Of a stretch of DNA of 38,978 bases, positions 16,370-25,797 are shown in pieces. Under the pieces are notes generated by a model, which ran no database searches, was not told the DNA's origin, and saw only the letters and a list, made by a program, of their open reading frames with translations. The position numbers were made by a program, and so were the translations under genes. Source of the DNA: Hymenobacter tibetensis (GTDB taxonomy: Bacteria; Bacteroidota; Bacteroidia; Cytophagales; Hymenobacteraceae); the NCBI RefSeq assembly GCF_022827545.1, contig NZ_CP094675.1:1-38978 (forward strand). The letters run 5' to 3'. Position 1 is the first letter of the stretch. Each line of letters starts with the position of its first letter.

Positions 16370-16866
16370 ACTTTCTTGGGTCTAGCCTTTTTAGATTTAT
16401 GGAAACCTGCGCTTTCGTTTAACTCCCATAAACTTATAGCTAGTTCAATACCTTCTCCCTCAGTAGCCGCCCAATCATCAACAATGTCAAAAATTTGTTT
16501 TGTGGCATCCTTAAAAGAAAACTTAGAATCCCGTGTATTAGAAGCTGCTTTTAGATATGTCTTCTTTTCTAAGAGGATGCTTGTTCTAATGTGCCCCTTT
16601 TTTACTCGCTTGATAATTACATTTTGTGCCTCATGCCACATTTTTTCAACAAGTCCAGGATTCTCTGAACTGTCAATCATAGACTCTTCCTCACTACTAA
16701 TAAAATCATCCTCCAAAGAATCAGAAGTCTTCTTAGGAAATTCTATTCTTGTTTGAAATTCCTTCTCCATCCGACGCTCGGCTTCTTGGAGATCTTCCAA
16801 CTCCTTTTGAAAAGCCTTACGCTTTCTATCTTGACTATCTTCAGGGGTTTCAAAAATGTCATTCAT
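16366..16866 (-). CDS. Charged partner protein (166 aa) of the XRE-ImmA operon
   Basis: The ATG at 16866 follows the stop of the XRE/metallopeptidase gene by 4 bases; an upstream start inside that gene is also possible. The N-terminal half is highly charged and likely coiled coil then disordered (KRKAFQKELEDLQEAERRME; a Glu/Ser-rich acidic stretch at about 50-70). The C-terminal half looks folded (MWHEAQNVIIKRVKKGHIRT, FKDATKQIFDIVDDWA) and ends in a Lys/Arg tail. I do not recognise the family. Being wedged between a putative protease and a recombinase, it could be a protease substrate, a recombinase regulator or an antitoxin-like factor. These are inferences. Confidence 0.75.
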   Translation of the reverse strand: MNDIFETPEDSQDRKRKAFQKELEDLQEAERRMEKEFQTRIEFPKKTSDSLEDDFISSEEESMIDSSENPGLVEKMWHEAQNVIIKRVKKGHIRTSILLEKKTYLKAASNTRDSKFSFKDATKQIFDIVDDWAATEGEGIELAISLWELNESAGFHKSKKARPKKV

Positions 16867-16870
16867 GCTA

Positions 16871-18088
16871 TTAAAAATTATAAACAGTTTCAACTTCTTT
16901 TAAATGCTCGTAGACACTATCCTCATCAAAAGGAGTTGTTCTAACAATTTTTACTGCCTTTTCTGGATTTCCGAATAGGTGTTGATACTTTGAATACACA
17001 TCATTATTATTGTTGTAATACCTCTCGTTATAACAATAAAAGTCATATATAATACTTGGATGCACTTGTATTTGCTCTGAGTATTTACGAACTGAAGCCG
17101 GCAAATCTATCCTAGAAGCTATAAAATCAAGTTTTGCCTTAGGGAGTAACCTATCACGTGCAAAACTATCTGCCATGTCCTCATTGAATAAGTCATTGGA
17201 AAGATTCGCCTCTCCAGACAAATGATATCTCCAAGCTTTCAATTCTTCGTAGTCATACAAAATATGATACAATTCATGTATTAGAGTAAACCATATTGTT
17301 GAATATTTTTGTTTAAAATCTGTAACCGTAATACATGGCTTATTATTTATAGCAAAGCTCGCCCCTTTAACTGCCGTATTAGATAAATATTTTTGCATAA
17401 TAACAGTCACTCCGACTTTATACAATGCTCGCAATACCATAACATAACCTGACTCCTCATTTAGAGTATAATATTTAATTTTAGGAATTAAAGCCAATAA
17501 TGCCTCTCTATCATATGGATTAGGATTATTTATTCGCTGAAATTGCGAAACAGCCGCTACAATCCACATTGTGCGCATTTCATCTTTACTTCTTTGCTTA
17601 GCCCTACTAAAAAGAGCAGCAGGTATATCTTTTCCGTATTGATATATACTTTCCAGCCCGAAGAAAGAAGTTATCTTTCTATCAATTTCTTTTATATCTG
17701 TTGTATTTTTAATAAAGCCAATCTTTTTAAGAGATGGCAGATTAAAATTCTTTAAAATAAAATTTGCCTTAGCAGCTAAATCAAGTTCCCCAACAAACTC
17801 AGGTTTCAGAGATGCTACAAAGACTTCAGCTATTTTATTGAACTGGATCCCTAGAAACTGACCTACTTTTAAAACTGAAAACAGATCTATTTTTTGAGTT
17901 TCTCCATCTATGAGTCTTGCCAATGTATTATTAGCAATGCCAACCATTTTCGAGAACTCATAGTCAGTGTTTATACCTAGCTCTTTTTTCTTTTGATCAA
18001 CAAGCTCCCTGAATGACGGAGTGTGATCAGATTCTATCATCCGGTGGATGGCGGACAGGAGGTCATCTCCAGAATTTATATTTTCCAT
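16871..18088 (-). CDS. XRE helix-turn-helix fused to ImmA/IrrE-type metallopeptidase
   Basis: A 405-residue fusion. An N-terminal XRE-type helix-turn-helix spans about 42-90 (YEFSKMVGIANNTLARLIDG). The C-terminal half carries the zinc-peptidase signature HELYH at 271-275 and a downstream Glu303 (NEDMADSFARDRLL), as in the ImmA/IrrE (COG2856) family. Family members cleave transcriptional repressors (ImmA on ImmR in ICEBs1; IrrE on DdrO in Deinococcus) after stress. Here sensor HTH and protease are in one chain. It is the first gene of a three-gene operon with a charged partner and a serine recombinase, in an AT-rich segment. It may both repress its own promoter and act as the stress-activated protease. 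Confidence 0.92.
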   Translation of the reverse strand: MENINSGDDLLSAIHRMIESDHTPSFRELVDQKKKELGINTDYEFSKMVGIANNTLARLIDGETQKIDLFSVLKVGQFLGIQFNKIAEVFVASLKPEFVGELDLAAKANFILKNFNLPSLKKIGFIKNTTDIKEIDRKITSFFGLESIYQYGKDIPAALFSRAKQRSKDEMRTMWIVAAVSQFQRINNPNPYDREALLALIPKIKYYTLNEESGYVMVLRALYKVGVTVIMQKYLSNTAVKGASFAINNKPCITVTDFKQKYSTIWFTLIHELYHILYDYEELKAWRYHLSGEANLSNDLFNEDMADSFARDRLLPKAKLDFIASRIDLPASVRKYSEQIQVHPSIIYDFYCYNERYYNNNNDVYSKYQHLFGNPEKAVKIVRTTPFDEDSVYEHLKEVETVYNF

Positions 18089-18147
18089 TTTTTTACCCTT
18101 ATTTCAGACTAAGTTAGACCTTTTTAACGCTTTTTTCCAAAAATGGA

Positions 18148-18155
18148 CAAAGCTA
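18148..18155 (-). promoter_or_regulatory. Bacteroidota -7 box of the XRE-ImmA operon
   Basis: On the minus strand this reads TAGCTTTG, an exact match to TAnnTTTG, about 60 bp before the ATG at 18088. A -33 TTG at standard spacing is not clear, which fits a regulated promoter. The region to 18397 is AT-rich and carries no gene that I can support. Confidence 0.45.
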
Positions 18156-18397
18156 TTCGCTTATATCTTGTTTTATATATACAATACACATTGCTAATAC
18201 ATTGAGTTTCATGCTAATGCAGTTATCACTGATAAACAACAGCAACACCTGTGAAGTCAGAATCCAGCCGAGAGCAGAAATCACTGTCCATAAAAGGGTC
18301 CAAAAAAACAGCTTGACAAACGCCGTTTTTGGGGCCTTCAGTGGGGTACAAAAAAGTGCACGTAAAACGACCGATTTCTGGACACCCCTAGAGTAGG

Positions 18398-19732
18398 CTA
18401 TACCCCTGCCACCTGGCGGCTTAGTTTAGGAAATACGGCAATGAAGGTGGAGCCCCGACCCAACTCACTCTCGACCCGAATGCTGCCCCCAGCATTATCG
18501 AGAATCTTTTTCACCAGATACAAGCCTATGCCGGTGCCCTCGACATGGGTATGCAGGCGCTGAAACAAGCGAAACAACTTGCCTTGCTGCGTCGCACTTA
18601 AGCCCAACCCATTGTCCTGGACGCGCACCACGAGCCGGCCCGACTCCCGGTAGCTGTGCACCTGCACCACCGGCGCCCGGTCTGGGTGGCGATACTTGAA
18701 GGCATTACTGATTAAGTTCAGCAGCACCGAGTGCACGTGCTTGGGGGTAAACCACAGGGTGGGGTTGCCGGGCAACTCGAGCAGCAGTTGCCCCTGAGTG
18801 GCCGTTAACACGGGCGTTAGCTCTTGGCGAATATTTTCGAGTACGGTGGCGAGCTGCACGGACTCGTGCGGCGTCTTCGCCTCCAGGCTTCCGATACTAA
18901 AGTCGGCCAGTTGATCGAGCGTGTGGCGAAACCGCGTCATCGACTCCTGCATCATGCTCAGAATGGGTTCCACTTGGCCCACGTGCCGGGCTTCAGGGGG
19001 CAGTTGATCGGTGAGCGCTTGGACGAGTCCCTGCAAGTTGGAAATGGGCAGGCGCAAGTCATGGGAGGCCGCGTAGACAAACGTGTCCAGCTCGGTGTTG
19101 ACCTGTCCTAGATGGGAGTTGGCATTCAGCAGTTCATCGTTAGTGACACGCAACTCTTCGTTTGAAGCAGCCAAGTCCTCGTTGGCACGCTCCAACTTGG
19201 AGGCCGTTTGTTGCACCTGAACTTCGAGGTGATGCCGTTCGGCAATGTCCTCCAGCACGGTATAGCCGAGTTCGCCTTCTTCGTCAGGAAACAGCACCGA
19301 AGTAACGCGGCACCAGAGCGGCGTACCATCCACGCGTACCAGGCACGTGTCGAGGGCAAACCAGGGCAGGTGATGCGCCCACAAGCTTTCTTGCAGACGC
19401 GTCCAGTCGGCTTCGTAATCCGGGTGGGCAAACTCGATGATGCGGTGGCCTAGCAGGTCCAGCGGTGAGGTCAGGCCGAGCATGGCGGCTATGGCCGTGT
19501 TGGCTTGCCGAATTATGAGGTTGGCATCAATGATTTTGTGGCCCAGCGGCGAGTGCTCGAAGACGGTGTGGAAGCGCACTTGATATTGCCGCGCGCGCTC
19601 GGCCTGCGCCTGCTGCTGCTCGGCGAGGCGGGCTTGGCGGTCCGCCTCGGCACGCACGCGCGCTATTTCCGCGCGTAGGGCAATGTTTTCCGCTTCTAGG
19701 GCGCGGTACTCAGCAAGAGACGGATAAGCCAT
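18398..19732 (-). CDS. PAS-domain sensor histidine kinase (444 aa)
   Basis: The start chosen is the ATG at 19732 (MAYPSLAEYRALEAEN); the upstream extension has no kinase-like sequence. Residues 5-50 form a coiled coil, followed by a PAS domain (about 50-170), a second helical stretch with repeated ELRVTNDELLNANSHL-like wording, a HisKA helix with His224 in AASHDLRLP, and a HATPase domain with an N-box (NLISNAFKY), G1 (DNGLGLS) and G2 (GTGIGLYLVKKI). It is soluble. The PAS region is very similar to that of the kinase at 1-1193, whereas the FVYAASHDL helix and catalytic domain resemble the large kinase at 22347-25553. It looks like a mosaic of two local families. The partner is unknown. Confidence 0.93.
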   Translation of the reverse strand: MAYPSLAEYRALEAENIALRAEIARVRAEADRQARLAEQQQAQAERARQYQVRFHTVFEHSPLGHKIIDANLIIRQANTAIAAMLGLTSPLDLLGHRIIEFAHPDYEADWTRLQESLWAHHLPWFALDTCLVRVDGTPLWCRVTSVLFPDEEGELGYTVLEDIAERHHLEVQVQQTASKLERANEDLAASNEELRVTNDELLNANSHLGQVNTELDTFVYAASHDLRLPISNLQGLVQALTDQLPPEARHVGQVEPILSMMQESMTRFRHTLDQLADFSIGSLEAKTPHESVQLATVLENIRQELTPVLTATQGQLLLELPGNPTLWFTPKHVHSVLLNLISNAFKYRHPDRAPVVQVHSYRESGRLVVRVQDNGLGLSATQQGKLFRLFQRLHTHVEGTGIGLYLVKKILDNAGGSIRVESELGRGSTFIAVFPKLSRQVAGV

Positions 19733-19878
19733 GTAGGAGCCGAATAAAGGGGGCTCCAATAAACACATAATAATAGTCTTACCTTCAACGCACAACGCCG
19801 CTTTTCTGCCGTTTACTCGCCTATAGAAGAGCTTATTCCCGCACCAGATGCTCTTTCCTGCGCCCAACGGCGCGCGCT

Positions 19879-20268
19879 GTGGACCAGGCGCGCGCCAATA
19901 TGGCGGCACGCGGTGTTGTGCAGCACGTCCGCGCTTACGCGCTGTGGGAGCAGTACGTGGCCGGCACCATCACCCACCCGCAGCTTCTCGACATTTTGGA
20001 CCAGGAAAAAGGCAGAGACGAGGAGAGCCAGAATCTAGCGATCAACGGACACCTGACTCTGCTTTGCCCGGTCGCCTATTGGAATACCCAGCTAAAGAAT
20101 CGAGCGTTTCTAAACAGCCTATTTGACGCTGTTCGCACCTATGCGGGAGTACAGTTCTCAGCTGCAACTTGCCACGATGCAGCTGAGAACTGTACTCCCG
20201 CTCGCTGGTGCTCTATTTCCTTATTGCTTTGCCAGCCGCCACTTTCTATCATAGCAACCGCGATATAG
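19879..20268 (+). CDS. Doubtful small gene interrupted by a hairpin
   Basis: The first 70 codons after a GTG at 19879 (or an ATG at 19900) look like protein: ARANMAARGVVQHVRAYALW, then THPQLLDILDQEKGRD. The last 45 codons run through a perfect 24-bp inverted repeat and then lose protein-like character. Either the gene is truncated by insertion of the hairpin element or the frame is chance. I do not recognise the family. Confidence 0.35.
   Translation: MDQARANMAARGVVQHVRAYALWEQYVAGTITHPQLLDILDQEKGRDEESQNLAINGHLTLLCPVAYWNTQLKNRAFLNSLFDAVRTYAGVQFSAATCHDAAENCTPARWCSISLLLCQPPLSIIATAI
20143..20201. repeat. Perfect 24-bp inverted repeat
   Basis: Arms 20143-20166 and 20178-20201 are exact reverse complements around an 11-base loop. 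No T-run follows either side. See the similar giant hairpins at 4527 and 13412. Confidence 0.85.
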
Positions 20269-20659
20269 GCCAGTGCTCTCGTTGTCGTCGAGGCCTGCCC
20301 ACGTACTATTGGGCACGAGTAATTCCTGGTAAAATGACTCCACCGATTGACTTGGCTGCGACCGACTACGGACGAAGGGCATGGCAGGTCTTTTTAGATA
20401 AGGACTTCGTCGGCTATCATATGCGGATAGGCAAGTAACCTACTGAAGCTGCAGCAACTGATCGTGTACTGAGGGCCTGCCTGCCCTGCCAAAACGGTCC
20501 AGAATCGCAGGGTTTCTGGGCCGTTTATAGTAGACGTTTAATGGATGGTGGCCCATAAAAAGCTACCCTTTCGAGCTTATGAAACGCAGTTGCGAGGCCA
20601 TTGCGTCAGCTGGTATTCTACCCGTTTAAGCCCAAGGATGAACCACCTGCCCTATCCTA
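20269..20659. other. Gap with one hairpin and no sure gene
   Basis: A possible 34-codon frame (ATG 20334 to 20438, MTPPIDLAATDYGRRAWQVF) is too short to judge. A 13-bp stem with one G-T pair at 20492-20504/20514-20526 (AAACGG arm, CCGTTT arm) could be a terminator for it. Confidence 0.3.
20492..20526 (+). terminator. Hairpin terminator candidate
   Basis: Arms AAACGGTCCAGAA and TTCTGGGCCGTTT pair over 13 bp around a 9-base loop, with A-rich and T-rich outer ends. It lies between the doubtful small frame and the convergent Fic gene. Confidence 0.5.
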
Positions 20660-21892
20660 TCACACCTGGAGCATGTCGATTTCTTTGCCGGCGGGATACA
20701 GCCCGGGGAAAAGTGCGGGCGCTAGCTTAATGGGATACGCGGCCCGATAGGGGGCTAGGTGATCGGTGGTATCGGTAGCCAACAAGCCGGCCTGCAGGAG
20801 TTGCGTCGCCAGTGCTTTCGCCGTTTTATCCGATAGTCCGGTTAACCGCTCTACCTCGCGGCGAGCAATACTGCCTTTCAGAAACACGGCCTCTAGCACA
20901 TAATACGTTTCCGGCCGCCACTTGCGCTTCAGGCGCATGAGTTGCACCAACCCGTGCAAGCGGCTGAGCATCTCGTCAATCGCCAGCCCGCGGGTCATAT
21001 AGGTGATCTGGTCCAGCGCTACTTCCAGAAAGAACCGGCAAAAGGTCGCCAGTTGCCGCTCCGACAAGTTGCCCCGGCCATCATAGTCGCTCTCACGCCG
21101 GGCATCGGCTGCGGCTAGGGCGCGCTTATAGGCGGTTTCCGCGCGAGCCAGTCCTCTCGACATCGACCATAACCCTTCGGCGTCCAAGCCTTCTACTCGA
21201 AAGGCGGCATCGCTGAACAGGCGTGTTACCCGACCGTTGCCGTCCAAGAACGGATGTACCCAGGCGAGGCGGTGGTGGGCAGCGGCAATCTGAACCACCC
21301 GCGCGAGCCGGTCATGCGCATAACGGGGCTGATAGCCATCTTCTAAGCGCCGCATAAAGGCGGGCAGCGCGTCCGCGGCGGGCGCGATATGCTGCCCGAC
21401 CTGCACTTCGCTCGTACGAAACACACCGGGCAGTACAGGCAGACGGGTCCCTTCCACCGTGGTCGTCCAACGAAACTCGTCGGGCAGGTAGGCATAAAAT
21501 GAGTGATGCAGGGCCCGCCAAAAGGCTTCGGTATAGGGATTGCTTTCGGCTTGCGCCAGCAATTCGGGTAGGCGAGCGTGTACGGCGATATGAGCTTTGG
21601 CTTCCAGTTGCAACGACCGGTTACGGCTGTCGGTGGAGTACTCCTCCTGCAGAGCGCGGGCAATGTCCAAGGGATGCGTATCGTGTCCCTCGATCAGGTT
21701 GGAGTAATAGCTATTAGCCGGGCGCAGAAAGGTGGCGATAGCGGCCGCTGTAAGCGGATGCAGGCTACCCGAAAGGCGCGCAGCGGCCTCGACAATGCGT
21801 AAGGCCAACTCCTGCAGGTCAGCAGGCAACGGACTGAGTTTGAGCGGCGCCATCGCGGACGCCTCCCGGTAGAGAGGCACAGGAGTATTCAC
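20660..21892 (-). CDS. Fic-domain adenylyltransferase with winged-helix tail
   Basis: A 410-residue Fic protein, expected to transfer AMP (or a related nucleotide) from ATP to a hydroxyl of a target protein. The catalytic motif HPFLDGNGRVTR starts at His213. An inhibitory helix motif is present upstream (SNLIEG, Ser64 to Glu68), as in class II Fic proteins that keep themselves off with the Glu. The N-terminal Fic_N-like part covers about 20-110, and the C-terminus (about 320-385) is a winged-helix domain (RREVERLTGLSDKTAKALAT). It stands alone with no small antitoxin gene nearby. Proteins of this architecture are widespread in Bacteroidota; the target is unknown. Confidence 0.94.
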   Translation of the reverse strand: MNTPVPLYREASAMAPLKLSPLPADLQELALRIVEAAARLSGSLHPLTAAAIATFLRPANSYYSNLIEGHDTHPLDIARALQEEYSTDSRNRSLQLEAKAHIAVHARLPELLAQAESNPYTEAFWRALHHSFYAYLPDEFRWTTTVEGTRLPVLPGVFRTSEVQVGQHIAPAADALPAFMRRLEDGYQPRYAHDRLARVVQIAAAHHRLAWVHPFLDGNGRVTRLFSDAAFRVEGLDAEGLWSMSRGLARAETAYKRALAAADARRESDYDGRGNLSERQLATFCRFFLEVALDQITYMTRGLAIDEMLSRLHGLVQLMRLKRKWRPETYYVLEAVFLKGSIARREVERLTGLSDKTAKALATQLLQAGLLATDTTDHLAPYRAAYPIKLAPALFPGLYPAGKEIDMLQV

Positions 21893-22346
21893 CCCACAAG
21901 TATACCGTTAAATTCCGATATCGATTACGACTTATATACAGATGACTATCAAGGATGTATAAGCAACCTTTATAGGCCATTTCCGACACTTATCACCGAT
22001 ACTACTACCATACTAATAATTACAGGTGCTCACATCTATCTGCATTAAGATTTCCTATAACCTGTCACATCTCTTGAAGAAGGTTCAAGAAATGGAACAC
22101 TGTTAACGCAGCAAGAAGTAGTGTCAGCGACCGTTTCGCCCTAGGCAGCGGGCCGCACCATGCTTTCATGGATGTCGACCTGAGCAGACTGCTTACGGGA
22201 AGAAGGGACAGCATAGGCAAGCCACCTGCTTCGGGAGGGGTGCTCGCCAGCGCAAGAATCCTATTTACTTAGGTAGATTCGTTCACTGAACGTTGCGCGG
22301 TCCTACCGCTCCGCACTTTGGTTGTCTCATTTCGTCCCTGTCGCCC
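21893..22346. other. Gap upstream of the six-PAS kinase
   Basis: The first 200 bases are AT-rich and probably carry the promoter of the Fic gene. No gene, repeat or exact TAnnTTTG box stands out. Confidence 0.3.
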
Positions 22347-25300
22347 ATGCTTTCGCCTGCTGCCGCCGCCATTGCCCCCGCCGCCGACGTCCTCCAGGAC
22401 CTGCTGGCCGTCTCGCTCACCGGTATTATCTTTTACACGCCCCTCTACAATCCCGCGGGCTCGGGTGAGATACTCGATTTCACCTTCGAGTATCTGAACC
22501 CCGCGGCGCAGCGCATGATGCACATGCCGGAAATCCCCACCGTGACGCACATGGAGCAATGGCCCCACAGCAAAGCCCACGGCACCTTCCAATTTCACGT
22601 CGACGCCTACCTGACGGGCGAGCCGCGGGAATACAACATCAACTACCAGGCCGATGGCTACGACAACTACTACCGCCTCGCCGCACGCCGCTCCGGGCAC
22701 GGGCTGCTAGTAAGCTTCACTGATACGGCCGATCAGCCCCGCTCCCCGGTGGAAGTGGCCCTACGCGAAGCCCAGGCCCGCGAACAGCAGGCCCGGGCCG
22801 AAGCCGAGGTCCAGCGCCAGCGTTTGCACGAGGTACTGATGGCCCTGCCCGCCTTGATGGCCACCTACCGCGGTCCCGAGCACGTGTTTGAACTGGTCAA
22901 CCCGCGCTACCAGCAGTTGCTACCCACGCGTCGCATCCAGGACCTACCCATCCGCCAGGCCCTGCCCGAACTGGAGGGCCAGGGTATTTTTGAACAGCTC
23001 GACGCTGTCTACCATACCGGTGCGCCGCATGCCGACCCCGAGCAGGAAACGTGGGTGGACCTGACGGGCACCGGCCGCTTGGAGCAACGGTACTTCAGTG
23101 TGCTCTTCCAGGCCCTGCGCGACGGCCAGGGCCGCATCAACGGGGTCCTCAACTTCGCCTACGATATCACCGAACAGGTACTCGCTCGCCGGCAGGTGCA
23201 GCAGCTCAATTTAGAGCTGGAAACGCGGGTGCAGCAGCGTACCCAGGAAGCCGAGGCCGCCCGCGCCGTCGCCGTCGAGCAGCGCAATCGTCTGCTGCGC
23301 CTCTTCAGCCAGGCCCCGGCCGAGATTAACCTTTTTCAGGGCCCGGACCACGTCTGGACCCTGGTGCACCCGCGCACCCAGGAGTTGCTGCCAGACCGCC
23401 CCTTGCTGGGCTTGCCACGCCGTCAGGCCCTACCCGAGTTGGCGGAGTCGCAGCACGAGCCGTTTGACCGCGTGTACCGCACCGGCCAGCCCGAATATGC
23501 CCTCGAGACCACCCAGCGCCTTGACCGTTTTCACACGGGGCAGCTGCACGACGAGTACTACGACCTCACCCTGCAGCCCAAGTTCAATGCCGCCGGCCAG
23601 ATCGAAGGCGTGATGAGCTTTGCCGTCAACGTCACGGAGCGGGTGCGCAGCCGGCAGCAGGCCGAAGCCCTGCAAGCCCAAGTGCTGGCCGTGGCCCAGC
23701 GGCAGGCGCAGCAGCGCGAAGCCGTGTTCCAGATCCTGGCCGATACGCCCGCCGCCGTCGCCTTGTTGCGCGGGCCGCAGCACCAGTTCGAGTACGTTAA
23801 CGCGGCCTACCAGCAGCTCTTTCCTGAGCGCCAGCTTCTGGGTCGGGCGGTAGCCGAGGCCCTGCCCGAAACCAAAGAGGCGGGTTTTCTAACTCAACTC
23901 GACAAGGTGTACCGAACGGGCGACACTTTCTTCGGCCTGGAGCTGCCGATGCGCTTAGCGCCGCGCGACGGTGGTTCCAGTCAGCAGGTGTACTACACCT
24001 TCACCTACCAGGCCTACCGCGAAGAGGGTCGGATTGTTGGGGTCTCCATCTTTGCCTTCGACGTCACCGAGCAGGTGCAGGCCCGCGCGCAGCGGGAAGC
24101 CGAGCGCCAGCAGTTGCTCGGACTCTTTACACAGGCGCCGGCTGGCATCTGTATTTTGGCCGGGCCCGACCTGGTAGTTGAGTTTGTAAACCCCGGCTTT
24201 GAGCGGCTGCTGCCGGGCCGGGAGGTGCTGGGGCAGCCCATTTTTCAGGCCTTGCCGGAACTAGTGGGTACACCCGTGGAAATGCTGCTCCGAGAGGTGT
24301 ATGCTAGTGGCCAGACCCACGAAGAGCAAGCCTTGCTGGTCCCCATGGCCCGGGCCACAGACAGCGAACTGGAAGACCGCTATTTCAGCTTTGTGTATCA
24401 GGCTCGCCGCCAGGAGCAGGGCCAGGTCGATGGCATTCTGGTGTTCGTCTTCGAAGTCACAGCACAGCTGCAGGCCACCGACGCGCTGCGCGAAAGCGAG
24501 GCCCGCTTCCGCATCATGGCGGATGCCGCTCCCAACCAAGTGTGGGCCGTGAACCCGGATACGACCCTTCGCTACGCCAACCAGGCTTTTCTCGACTTTG
24601 TTGGCATGCCCCTGGAGCAATACGTGACCACCGGCTGGTCGGCTTTCGTACCTCCGGCAGAACTGGCGCAGGCCCAACGTACCCTGGAAGAAGCCATCCG
24701 GACCCGCTCGCTGTACTCGCTCGAGCACCGCATGCGGCGCCACGACGGTGAGTACCGCTGGTTGCTGGCTCAGGGCGCGCCCAGCTTCTACCCCAACGGG
24801 GAGCTGTACGGCTACGTGGGCTCCGCCATCGACATCACCGACCTCAAGCAAACCAATGAACAGCTCCTGCGCACCAACCAGGATCTGGACAATTTCGTGT
24901 ATGCGGCTAGTCATGATCTGAAGCAGCCCGTGCATAATCTGGCGGGCCTGTTCGAGGAGTTGCGCCGCAGCAGCACCTTTGTCGACCCGGCCGAAGAGCA
25001 GTTGCTCGTGCCCCTGGTCCACGACGCCCTACAACAACTGAGCAGCACGATCGACGATTTAGCCGCGCTAGGACAAGCCCAGCAAACCCGCCAGGGGCCT
25101 CCGGAATTAGTGTCGCTGGACGAGTTGACCGAAGAAGTGGTGAATACCTTGGAGCCGCAAGTGCGGGCAGCCCGGGCCCGGATCACTACGGATTTCACGG
25201 CTAGGCCGGTCCTGTCCTTTGCCCGGGCTAACCTACGCACCATCCTGCTCAACCTGCTGGGCAACTCGTTGAAGTATGCTGACCCCACCCGGACGGCCCG

Positions 25301-25553
25301 GATCCATGTCTCGGTGTGGGTGGAGCAGGGCCAGCCCGTGCTCGTGGTGGAAGACAACGGCCTAGGGTTCGACGCGGCCCGGTACGGGGCGGAACTGTTT
25401 CACCTGTTCCGGCGGCTGCACACGCACACGGCGGGCACCGGGGTGGGGCTCTACCTGGTGAAGCGCATCGTGGAGGCCAACGGGGGCGCCATTGTGGTGG
25501 ACAGCCAACCGGGCGAAGGAGCTACGTTCCGCATTCGCTTTGGAGCGGCCTGA
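22347..25553 (+). CDS. Six-PAS sensor histidine kinase (1068 aa)
   Basis: The ATG at 22347 (MLSPAAAAIAPAADVLQ) is preferred over an upstream TTG. The protein is soluble. An N-terminal divergent PAS (about 10-130) is followed by a coiled coil and four similar PAS units at about 165-290, 310-440, 460-590 and 590-725. Each contains a GP-H/L-x-x-x-VNP-Y/F-LLP type segment (GPEHVFELVNPRYQQLLP, GPDHVWTLVHPRTQELLP and so on). A sixth, canonical PAS lies at 730-845. The HisKA helix has His856 (AASHDLKQP), and the HATPase domain has DNGLGFD and GTGVGLYLVKRI boxes. The four middle units are clearly internal duplications. No adjacent regulator; the lone receiver at 26460 is a possible partner. Confidence 0.95.
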   Translation: MLSPAAAAIAPAADVLQDLLAVSLTGIIFYTPLYNPAGSGEILDFTFEYLNPAAQRMMHMPEIPTVTHMEQWPHSKAHGTFQFHVDAYLTGEPREYNINYQADGYDNYYRLAARRSGHGLLVSFTDTADQPRSPVEVALREAQAREQQARAEAEVQRQRLHEVLMALPALMATYRGPEHVFELVNPRYQQLLPTRRIQDLPIRQALPELEGQGIFEQLDAVYHTGAPHADPEQETWVDLTGTGRLEQRYFSVLFQALRDGQGRINGVLNFAYDITEQVLARRQVQQLNLELETRVQQRTQEAEAARAVAVEQRNRLLRLFSQAPAEINLFQGPDHVWTLVHPRTQELLPDRPLLGLPRRQALPELAESQHEPFDRVYRTGQPEYALETTQRLDRFHTGQLHDEYYDLTLQPKFNAAGQIEGVMSFAVNVTERVRSRQQAEALQAQVLAVAQRQAQQREAVFQILADTPAAVALLRGPQHQFEYVNAAYQQLFPERQLLGRAVAEALPETKEAGFLTQLDKVYRTGDTFFGLELPMRLAPRDGGSSQQVYYTFTYQAYREEGRIVGVSIFAFDVTEQVQARAQREAERQQLLGLFTQAPAGICILAGPDLVVEFVNPGFERLLPGREVLGQPIFQALPELVGTPVEMLLREVYASGQTHEEQALLVPMARATDSELEDRYFSFVYQARRQEQGQVDGILVFVFEVTAQLQATDALRESEARFRIMADAAPNQVWAVNPDTTLRYANQAFLDFVGMPLEQYVTTGWSAFVPPAELAQAQRTLEEAIRTRSLYSLEHRMRRHDGEYRWLLAQGAPSFYPNGELYGYVGSAIDITDLKQTNEQLLRTNQDLDNFVYAASHDLKQPVHNLAGLFEELRRSSTFVDPAEEQLLVPLVHDALQQLSSTIDDLAALGQAQQTRQGPPELVSLDELTEEVVNTLEPQVRAARARITTDFTARPVLSFARANLRTILLNLLGNSLKYADPTRTARIHVSVWVEQGQPVLVVEDNGLGFDAARYGAELFHLFRRLHTHTAGTGVGLYLVKRIVEANGGAIVVDSQPGEGATFRIRFGAA

Positions 25554-25797
25554 AGAAGCGGAGCGGAACCCGTACGACTTTAGTAGCCGGCGCCCTTACT
25601 GCTAGCGGGCTGCACCGAGTATCACTGGGCTACTCCTTGTGGCCATCAACCGGCCGGCGATGAACGCGCGCCTGCCTACCTATCGGCTCTACCGCGGGTG
25701 TTTGCTTGGACGGGCGACATAAGGAAGCGGCGCTGCTGCCCCTCTAGATAAGTGGGCCCCTTCTCGGTGGGGTTGCGTTTGCGTACAGCCAGGGTTG

